From Nevskiaceae bacterium (GTDB taxonomy: Bacteria > Pseudomonadota > Gammaproteobacteria > Steroidobacterales > Steroidobacteraceae): a stretch of DNA of 64,000 nt. The notes beneath the pieces were generated by a model, which ran no database searches, had not been told where the DNA came from, and saw only the letters and a program-made list of their open reading frames with translations. The stretch spans positions 744,001 through 808,000 of the forward strand of contig JACKOV010000002.1 of NCBI GenBank assembly GCA_024234075.1. The letters run 5' to 3'. The position numbers were made by a program, and so were the translations under genes. Shown piece by piece: positions 32,213 to 38,807 of the stretch; the first letter of the stretch is position 1; each line of letters opens with the position of its first letter.

Positions 32213-33190
32213 TCAGGCGAACAGCGGCATCTCGATATCGGCGAACACGGCGTCGACGCCGTCCTGGGTCGGGGCCTGCAAGGCCCGCGATACGTGACTG
32301 CGGTCCAGATGCGGCGCGAGCAGCTGCATGAAGTCGTAGGCGTAGCGCCGCAGGAACACGCCGCGGCGAAAGCCGATCCAGGTCAGGTGGCGCGGGAACA
32401 GGTGGCGGGCATCGATCGACACCAGGTCCGCGTCCTCCTGCGGATCGATCGCCATGGCCGCGACGATGCCGACGCCGAGTCCCAGACGCACATAGGTCTT
32501 GACCACGTCGGCATCGCGTGCGGTCAGGGCGACGTCGGGTTCCAGGCCGGCGCGTTCGAAGGCCGCCGGCAGCGACGACGGCCCGGTCAGGCTGAAGACG
32601 TAGGTGACGATCGGGTACGCGGCGAGTTTTTCCAGGGTGATGCTGCGCGCCCGCGCCAGCGGGTGCGACTGCAGCACGACGATGCGCCGGTACCACTCGT
32701 AGCAGGGCAGCAGGATGCAGTTCGGAAACTGCTCGCGCGAGCCGGTCGCGATCGAGACATCGACGTGCTCGGAATTCATCATGCCGGCGATCTGTTCCGA
32801 GGTGCCCTGATGCAGGTGCAGGCGTACCTTCGGGTATTTCTGCCGGAATTTCTGGATTACCGGCGGCAGCACGTAGCGGGCCTGGGTGTGGGTGGTGGCG
32901 ATCGACAGGGTGCCGCGCTGCGCATCGCGCACGTCGAGCGACATGCCCTTGATGGCCTGCGCCTCGCGCAGAATGCGTTGGGCGCGTTCGACCACGCGTT
33001 GACCGGACTGGGTCAAGCGGGTCAGCGCGCGGCCCTCGCGCAGGAACAGCTCGAACCCCAGCTCGTCCTCGAGCAGCTTGATCTGGCGGCTGACGCCCGG
33101 CTGCGAGGTATGCAGCTTCTCGGCGGCGGCCGAGATGTTCAGGCCGCTGTCGACGATCGCCACCAGGTAGCGCAGCTGCTGCAGTTTCAT
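32213..33190 (-). CDS. cysB: CysB-family LysR transcriptional regulator
   Basis: The 325-residue protein matches CysB throughout. The N-terminal helix-turn-helix is MKLQQLRYLVAIVDSGLNIS then HTSQPGVSRQIKLLEDELG. The effector domain contains ATTHTQARYVLPPVI and YEWYRRIVVLQSHPLA, and the chain has RHLTWIGFRRGVFLRRYAYDF near its C-terminus. CysB controls sulfate assimilation and cysteine synthesis in response to O- or N-acetylserine. The frame is open further upstream, but MKLQQLRYLV at 33190 is the canonical start. It converges on fghA. Confidence 0.92.
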   Translation of the reverse strand: MKLQQLRYLVAIVDSGLNISAAAEKLHTSQPGVSRQIKLLEDELGFELFLREGRALTRLTQSGQRVVERAQRILREAQAIKGMSLDVRDAQRGTLSIATTHTQARYVLPPVIQKFRQKYPKVRLHLHQGTSEQIAGMMNSEHVDVSIATGSREQFPNCILLPCYEWYRRIVVLQSHPLARARSITLEKLAAYPIVTYVFSLTGPSSLPAAFERAGLEPDVALTARDADVVKTYVRLGLGVGIVAAMAIDPQEDADLVSIDARHLFPRHLTWIGFRRGVFLRRYAYDFMQLLAPHLDRSHVSRALQAPTQDGVDAVFADIEMPLFA

Positions 33191-33352
33191 GGGCAACAAC
33201 CTTAACGCGATCGAGGCTTTCCGGACATCCGCCGGCGCCGTGGCTGGCGCCGGCCGGTCGCTGTGCCGGTCGGCGGGCCGGAGGCTCGACAGCAGCGTCG
33301 AAAGCGAGGATTCTGCGGCTGTCCCAAGTCGTCTCCGGCAGGTCCAGGTGCA

Positions 33353-33829
33353 GTGAGCGACGCAATACACGACAACGACCGGCTGATCCGCAGGCTGTAT
33401 GCCGCACTGGCCCGCCGCGACGGCGGGGCGATGGCGGCCTGCTACGCTCCGGGGGCGTCGTTTTCCGATCCGGTATTTCCCGTGCTGGCCGGCACCGAAG
33501 TCGGCGACATGTGGCGCATGCTGTGCGCGCGTTCGACCCGCATCCGGGTCGAGGTGATCGACGTTGAGGCCGACGAGGTGAGCGGCTGCGCCGACTGGCA
33601 GGCGTGGTATCCGTTCACGGGTACCGGTCGCGAAGTGCACAACGTCATCCATTCGGAGTTCCGTTTCCACGAGGGCCGGATCGTGACGCATGTCGACGAG
33701 TTCGACCTGTGGCGCTGGTCGCGTCAGGCGCTTGGAATGCCGGGTTGGCTGCTGGGCTGGACGCCGTTGCTGCAGCGCCGGGTGCGCACCATGGCGGCGG
33801 CACAACTGACGCGTTTCCGGGCGGGCTGA
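33353..33829 (+). CDS. SnoaL/NTF2-like fold protein
   Basis: The 158-residue protein starts from GTG at 33353 (VSDAIHDNDRLIRRLYAAL). The pattern IRRLYAALARRDGGAMAACYAPGASFSDPVF followed by HNVIHSEFRFHEGRIVTHVDEFDLWRWS is that of SnoaL-like/NTF2 proteins, here the common 'nuclear transport factor 2 family' type. The function is unknown, and catalytic residues are not obvious. The frame extends upstream, but that part overlaps the cysB promoter region. Confidence 0.75.
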   Translation: MSDAIHDNDRLIRRLYAALARRDGGAMAACYAPGASFSDPVFPVLAGTEVGDMWRMLCARSTRIRVEVIDVEADEVSGCADWQAWYPFTGTGREVHNVIHSEFRFHEGRIVTHVDEFDLWRWSRQALGMPGWLLGWTPLLQRRVRTMAAAQLTRFRAG

Positions 33830-33918
33830 GCCTTCCGCGCCGTTCGATCCGCGACGATACCGGCCTGCAGGGGCGGTAGACTACGCGCCGCGTTCGAGAC
33901 GCTTTCCGAGGATCGCTG

Positions 33919-34137
33919 ATGAGCACGGCCCCGCCGGTGACGACAGTTTCGAGATCTACGACCTGCGCGTGGAGGTGATCGTGCCGGACGACGATCGCCA
34001 CCCGCGCAGTGCTCGACCGGCCGGGCGTGGCGGCCGCGATCGTCGGTGCAACCAGCGCCGCGCATCTCGAGCGGATACATCGATCGCCGGCTAGCGTCCG
34101 CCACCTCGGTACCGGCAGCCGCAGCCTGATCACATAG
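33919..34137 (+). pseudogene. Relic combining a TIGR04076-like N-terminus and an aldo/keto reductase C-terminus
   Basis: In one frame, 33939-33998 reads DDSFEIYDLRVEVIV, resembling the N-terminus of TIGR04076 proteins. In another, 33994-34137 reads RAVLDRPGVAAAIVGAT, the C-terminal helix-strand segment of aldo/keto reductases. Neither is complete. I infer that a deletion fused the remains of two neighbouring genes. The rest of 33830-34154 shows nothing recognisable. Confidence 0.38.
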
Positions 34138-34154
34138 CACAGGAGACGAATACC

Positions 34155-35267
34155 ATGTCGCAGCCACAGCGCTGTCTTGTCGCCGGGTTGATGCTTTGCG
34201 CCATCGCCCTGTCTTCACCGCCGCGGGCCGCGGCAGCCGAGGTCGCGAACGAATGCGATCGCCGCGCGGCCCATCCCGAAGACCAGATGCGGGTTGGTCC
34301 CGGAGTCGAGCGGGCGCAGATCGATCTGCCTGCCGCGATCTCGGCCTGCGAACGTGTGCTCGCGGCCGAGCCGGCCAATGCCCGCGCCCGCTATCAGCTG
34401 GCACGGGTTCTTTTCTATTCGAACCAGAACGATCGGGCCGTCGCGGAAATGCGGCGCTCTGCCGATGACGGTTACCCGCAGGCGCAATTCGTCTACGGTA
34501 CCTTCATCGCCCGCAACCGGCCCGGAGCGCCGACGGATATCTGCCTGGCCGAGTCCTACTGGCGGCGCTCGGCCGCCGGTGGACGGCAGGCGGCCCGCGT
34601 GCAGTATCTGCGCTACAGCCTGCAGGGGCGCTTCGCGGCCTGCCGCGATGCGGCCTCGGAGGAGGCGCAGCTGACGATGCTCGACGCGGCGGCTTCGGCG
34701 GCGCGCGACTTCTACGAAACCTTGCTGGTCGAGGATATCGGCAGCGCGGTCGCGACCCGTTCTCAGGCGGCTGCGAAGCCGGCGGTGCTTCCGGCCGGTG
34801 CCTCGGTCCTTGGCACGGCGGCGCAGGCTGCCTGGCAAGGCTGCGCGAAACAGGTCGGCGCGGATGCCGAGGTCCGTGTGCGGCAGCGCCGCCTCGGCGT
34901 CACGCCCGAGTCGACCCAGAACATGTACTCGCTGATTCTCAGCGGCGAGAAGACGATCACCACCACCTCGCCCTGGCTGTACGACAGCGATCCATCGCAG
35001 CGGCCGGTGGTCGGCGGCTACTCGGTACTGCTCGATGCCGACGGCGCGGCAGCGGCCGTGCTGCGCACCACCGAGGTCAAGGAACTGCCGTTCGATCAGG
35101 TCACGGCCGCGGACAGCCGCTACGAGGGCAAGCCGATCCGGCCACTCAAGGCCTGGCGCGAGCTGCACGTGCGGTTCTTCAACCGCGAGTTGCAGCCGCA
35201 TGGCCGCAGCTGGGCGGCGGACATGCCGGTGACGCTCGAACGCTTCGAGGTGGTCTGCCGGCCCTGA
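34155..35267 (+). CDS. Exported Sel1/TPR-like protein with a C-terminal ASCH domain
   Basis: The 370-residue protein begins with a signal peptide (MSQPQRCLVAGLMLCAIALS, cleavage near residue 28). The middle (~55-165) has Sel1/TPR-like helical repeats (ARYQLARVLFYSNQNDRA, YPQAQFVYGTFIA). The C-terminal part (~255-370) looks like an ASCH domain: MYSLILSGEKTITTTSPW, then GYSVLLDADG, AVLRTTEVKELPFDQV and WRELHVRFFNREL. ASCH domains are usually cytoplasmic RNA- or nucleotide-related modules, so finding one behind a signal peptide is unusual. The next gene downstream converges on it. Confidence 0.72.
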   Translation: MSQPQRCLVAGLMLCAIALSSPPRAAAAEVANECDRRAAHPEDQMRVGPGVERAQIDLPAAISACERVLAAEPANARARYQLARVLFYSNQNDRAVAEMRRSADDGYPQAQFVYGTFIARNRPGAPTDICLAESYWRRSAAGGRQAARVQYLRYSLQGRFAACRDAASEEAQLTMLDAAASAARDFYETLLVEDIGSAVATRSQAAAKPAVLPAGASVLGTAAQAAWQGCAKQVGADAEVRVRQRRLGVTPESTQNMYSLILSGEKTITTTSPWLYDSDPSQRPVVGGYSVLLDADGAAAAVLRTTEVKELPFDQVTAADSRYEGKPIRPLKAWRELHVRFFNRELQPHGRSWAADMPVTLERFEVVCRP

Positions 35268-35282
35268 CCGAGTCGCCGGCGC

Positions 35283-36083
35283 TCAATGCGGCGGTGCGTT
35301 CGTCTCCGGGCGCGCCTCGGCGGGGCGTTCCCAGTACTGATACGGTGACCGGCCGTCCTTCAGCAGCGTGGTGTCGAACAGCACGATTTCCTGCGGTGTG
35401 ATGCGCTGGATGTCGAAGCGGCGCACGGCCCGTTCGGTCGAGATCCGCACCAGGCTGTACTTCTCCAGCGTCGGCAGGAAGCGCGGGTCCGTGGCCGGGA
35501 TGAGTTCCGCCTCGCCATTGACCTGCACGCTGATCCACTGGCGTGCACCGCCGCCGGCAACCGTCCAGCCGTCGGCGCGCACGGCGCTGAACTGCGGGTT
35601 CTGCTGCAGCTGCATCAGCTTTTCGGTGCCTTTTTCCGAAACCACGTAGAAGACCTTCTCTTCCCGGTCGAGCACCATGTCGACCGTGGTCGCCAGCGGA
35701 CGGTCGCCGGAGGAGCTGGCCATCGTGAACCGTTCCCGCCCGGGAAGGAATTGCACGATGCGTTCCCAGATCGCCTCCTGCGGCAGTGCCTGGAAGTTGC
35801 TGGCGTACTGGCGGCTCGCGCTGGAGACGAAATCCACGCCGAAGGAGACGTCGTGGCACTCGGCGCAGGTCCAGCCTGCCGGATAGCGCGGATGCCGCGC
35901 GCTCTTGAGCTGCTGCGGTGTGATAGGCGGACCCGGCACGATCTTGCCGTCGGCAGCAATCATCGGCGGTGTGTCGTCCGCTGTTTGCGCCGGCCCGGCG
36001 GCCAAGGCGGCGCTGGCGGCCGCGGCGAGGGCCATGCAGCCGGCGAGCAGTGTGCCCGTATGCACCAGCGCACGATGGGTCAT
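35283..36083 (-). CDS. Exported cytochrome c-type protein with a flavin-reductase-like split-barrel domain
   Basis: The 266-residue protein has a signal peptide (~1-30) and one heme-c motif, CAECH at residues 73-77. The following ~120-230 resemble a pyridoxamine-5'-phosphate oxidase-like split barrel: ERFTMASSSGDRPLATTVDMVLD, VFYVVSEKGTEKLMQLQQNP, RQWISVQVNGEAELIP. A candidate distal heme ligand is not assigned. A periplasmic heme plus flavin- or heme-binding barrel would suit an electron-transfer or sensing role. It is followed, 20 bp downstream in the opposite sense of the coordinates, by the DUF1134 gene, on the same strand. Confidence 0.65.
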   Translation of the reverse strand: MTHRALVHTGTLLAGCMALAAAASAALAAGPAQTADDTPPMIAADGKIVPGPPITPQQLKSARHPRYPAGWTCAECHDVSFGVDFVSSASRQYASNFQALPQEAIWERIVQFLPGRERFTMASSSGDRPLATTVDMVLDREEKVFYVVSEKGTEKLMQLQQNPQFSAVRADGWTVAGGGARQWISVQVNGEAELIPATDPRFLPTLEKYSLVRISTERAVRRFDIQRITPQEIVLFDTTLLKDGRSPYQYWERPAEARPETNAPPH

Positions 36084-36103
36084 GGTGTATTCCGGAGAGT
36101 GGG

Positions 36104-36703
36104 TCAGAACGGGTTGATGCGCTTTTTCTGCGAGAAGTTCATGTAGCCGAGGTTGATGCCCTGGCGCCAGCCGAGGCCGAAGCGCACCGGCGCGATCACG
36201 GTATCGTCGCGCTGCACGTAGTTCACGCCGAAGCCGCCGACGAAATACAGGCTGCCGTCGACACCCGGATAACGGCGGAACAGCTTCTGCTGATTCGGCA
36301 GGTCGTAGACCAGTGCGAACACCTTCACGGCATTGCCCCCGACGTCGAAGCCGATCGAGGGACCCTGCCAGTAGATCTTGCGGGAACTGCCGCCCTTGAA
36401 TTGCAGTTCGCCGTGGCCGTAGCGCAAGCCGACGCCGACCGCGCCGCCGGCTTCCTCGCCGCGGATGATCGCGACCGGCTGGCCTTTTTCCTTGAGCACC
36501 TTCTGCAGCACCTCGCCGAGTTCCTGTGCGCCGGAGGCGAAGAACGAGTTGGCGGCCTTGACCACCTCGTCGTCGGAATAGGTGGCCTGCGATTTGGCGG
36601 TTGCCTTGGTCTTGCCGGCCGCCTGTGCCTCGGGGGCGAGCGGGACGAGGGTGGCGAGCAGCAGTGCCGCGAACAACGCGAACGCGCGACGGGTGTGGGT
36701 CAT
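36104..36703 (-). CDS. EipA family (DUF1134) periplasmic protein
   Basis: The 199-residue protein has a signal peptide (MTHTRRAFALFAALLLATLV) and the DUF1134 pattern: VGVGLRYGHGELQFKGG, IYWQGPSIGFDVGGNAVKVF, VYDLPNQQKLFRRYPGVDGSLYF. The Brucella member EipA is a periplasmic protein needed for cell-envelope integrity. It lies upstream of the cytochrome-type gene on the same strand (20-bp gap), suggesting a two-gene unit. Confidence 0.88.
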   Translation of the reverse strand: MTHTRRAFALFAALLLATLVPLAPEAQAAGKTKATAKSQATYSDDEVVKAANSFFASGAQELGEVLQKVLKEKGQPVAIIRGEEAGGAVGVGLRYGHGELQFKGGSSRKIYWQGPSIGFDVGGNAVKVFALVYDLPNQQKLFRRYPGVDGSLYFVGGFGVNYVQRDDTVIAPVRFGLGWRQGINLGYMNFSQKKRINPF

Positions 36704-36777
36704 GGGCGGGCCTCCGTGCAGGGCACGATGAGCGGCTATTGTAGGTCAGTACGCCTGCAGTCGGGCAGGTCGTGGCG

Positions 36778-37010
36778 TCAGTGTTTGCCGACAGACGATC
36801 GTGCTGCGTCGGGTCGCGAACGATCCGGCAAAACGGCGCTGACCGCGATGGTGACCAGTGCGTTCAGCAGCATGGCGACCAGGCCGCGATCCCATTCCGG
36901 CAACAGCGGTTTCCAGAGGCCGGCGGCAGCCGGCAGCAGCAGCGCGCCGAGACGGCGAGCTGGAACATGTGTGGGAACGTCCAGGTGCCGAGCGCGACGT
37001 TCAGCGCCGC
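36778..37010 (-). pseudogene. Fragment of a membrane protein, frameshifted
   Basis: The 3' part encodes LLLPAAAGLWKPLLPEW and GLVAMLLNALVTIAVSAVLP up to a stop at 36778. The preceding stretch makes sense only in another frame (TAALNVALGTWTFPHMFQLAV). Both are hydrophobic, so a frameshift near 36940 is likely. I cannot name the family. Nothing else is seen in 36704-37110. Confidence 0.35.
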
Positions 37011-37110
37011 CGTGACCAGTCAGGCGGCCGTTAGGCTGGCTTCGGGTTGCAGTCCCGGGAAATCGCCGATGCCGGGGAAGCGCTGCTGCGCGAGGTCGTA
37101 GACCTCGAGC

Positions 37111-37578
37111 ATCGACTTCTCGCTGCGCGTCACGGTCAGCTTCAAGCCGGTCGATTCCGGCCTGTTCCATGCAGCGGCATCGAAGGGCTTCAAGTCGGGC
37201 GGCACCCAGACCAGCGGCAAGCGGCTGATCAATGCACCGGAGTGGACGTTCGGCGCGAGTGCTGACTACACCCGCGAGCTGTTCGGCAACGACGGCTTCG
37301 TCCGGCTGGAATGGATGCACCGCGGCAACCAGCTTTCGAGCACCTTCGCGCTGCGCTACGAGAGATTCCCGTTCATCTCGCCGTCGTACGATGTCGTCAA
37401 TCTGCGCGTGGGGTTCAGCAACGAGCGCTGGGGGGTGAACGTCTACGCCGAGAACCTGTTTGACGAGAACTACTACTCCGGTGCCTACGAAAAGGCGTTC
37501 TACAGCGGCGTGTACGTCGAGCCGTCGGTGCGGAGCTTCGGCGTGAACTTCAGCTACCGTTTCGGCGCCGACCGGTAA
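37111..37578 (+). pseudogene. C-terminal remnant of a TonB-dependent receptor
   Basis: An open stretch without a start codon encodes the end of a TonB receptor barrel: RVTVSFKPVDSGLFHAAASK, then WTFGASADYTRELFGN, VNVYAENLFDENYYSG and a terminal VNFSYRF strand. The plug domain and most of the barrel are missing. GFKSGGTQTSG runs directly into LINAPEWTFG, whereas intact receptors have roughly 150-200 residues between those motifs, so there is also an internal deletion. Confidence 0.72.
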
Positions 37579-37648
37579 GCCGTCTCGCGGCATGCAGCCG
37601 CCGTCGTCCGGGGTGGCGGCGCACCGCGACTGCGCTATCATCGGCACC

Positions 37649-38215
37649 ATGACGGAATACAGTTCGCTCGCCAACCAACGGACCGCGGTGCCGCAGCCGC
37701 CGCTTGCCGACCTGCAGCGGCGCGTGCTGACCTGGCTGCGTGAGGAAGCCGGCTTCGCCCAGCTCTTCACGGTCAACAAGGCCGGTTATCCGGTAGGCCG
37801 GACCATGGCGGCACCGATCGACGACCAGTTCACGATCTGGACGGTGCAGCGCAAGGCGCACAAGCGGATCGGGCAGTGGCGGCGCAATCCGCGTACCGAG
37901 GTGGTCTGGGTCGGAGCGCCGGCCAGCGACTCACGCAACGACCATCCGCATGTCTACGACCTGAACCTCCTGGTCCCGCGCGTGGTGTTTATCCGCGGCG
38001 ATGCCGAGTTCCTCGATGACGACAGTCTGGTCGAAGTGTTCGAGCGCCAGACCTCGCTGCATCGCTCGCGTGGCTGGATCAAGGCGCCGTTGCGCAGCCG
38101 CGAGAATATCTGTGCCGAACTGGTCGGCGTGAAAATCCGCCCGCGACAGGTGCGTGTCGAAGGTTTCGGTGAGGGCGCCGCCTCGTTTACCTGGAAGCCG
38201 GAGCCGACTCCATGA
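37649..38215 (+). CDS. Pyridoxamine 5'-phosphate oxidase-family (split-barrel) protein
   Basis: The 188-residue protein resembles the FMN/F420-type split-barrel family: FAQLFTVNKAGYPVGRTMAAPIDDQFTIWTVQ (~35-66), KRIGQWRRNPRTEVVWVG and VKIRPRQVRVEGFGEG. The ATG at 37649 is chosen because the preceding 19 codons are not family-like. Its stop overlaps the EthD-type gene start (ATGA, 38212-38215), indicating coupled expression, and both precede a TonB receptor gene. Confidence 0.78.
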   Translation: MTEYSSLANQRTAVPQPPLADLQRRVLTWLREEAGFAQLFTVNKAGYPVGRTMAAPIDDQFTIWTVQRKAHKRIGQWRRNPRTEVVWVGAPASDSRNDHPHVYDLNLLVPRVVFIRGDAEFLDDDSLVEVFERQTSLHRSRGWIKAPLRSRENICAELVGVKIRPRQVRVEGFGEGAASFTWKPEPTP

Positions 38216-38565
38216 TCAAAGCACTGGTGGGTTACACCCTCGTCGAGGGCGTCACGCCGGAGGAATACGATCGGTGGCTGTGGGAAGTCCACACACCTGA
38301 TCTGCTGGCCAACCCGCATATCGACAAGATTGTCTACAACACCGTGATCAAGCCGGTCGAGAGCGCCAGCGGCGACACCATGCAGCTCCCGTCGAGCCTG
38401 CAGCTATACCGGATCGCGGAAATGCATTTCCGCGACATGGCGGCGTGGGAAGCCTACCGTGCCTGGTTCGCCGAGCATCCGTTGCCCAAGGAACGCGGTC
38501 CGGCCGGCCGCACCGATTTCAAGTTCTACTTGCTCACGGAAGTGACGGAAGCCTGTCGCAGGTGA
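38212..38565 (+). CDS. EthD-type ferredoxin-fold protein
   Basis: The 117-residue protein begins IKALVGYTLVEGVTPEEYDRWL and has the pattern VHTPDLLANPHIDKIVYNTVI and FRDMAAWEAYRAWFAEHPLP of EthD/dimeric alpha-beta barrel proteins. Such proteins occur in catabolic clusters as small isomerase-like or accessory proteins. It overlaps the split-barrel protein gene by 4 bp. Confidence 0.72.
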   Translation: MIKALVGYTLVEGVTPEEYDRWLWEVHTPDLLANPHIDKIVYNTVIKPVESASGDTMQLPSSLQLYRIAEMHFRDMAAWEAYRAWFAEHPLPKERGPAGRTDFKFYLLTEVTEACRR

Positions 38566-38807
38566 GTGTCGCGCTGCGCCGTCGCGCAGGCACGAAGCGG
38601 AAATCCAGCCTTGCACCGCGCCTGCGGGGCGTCGGCGTCGCTGTGCGCGGCATGCGGCTGCCCGGTGACCGATAGGTTTGCTCAATCGGTGATTTCATCA
38701 ATCGATTGGTCGCGACCTGCAGCGACCTCGATACTGAGTCTTGCTTGCACCTTCCTGTCGCGCTGATGCGACGAGGTGCACCCATCGCTCTTGATCGAGG
38801 TGCAGCA

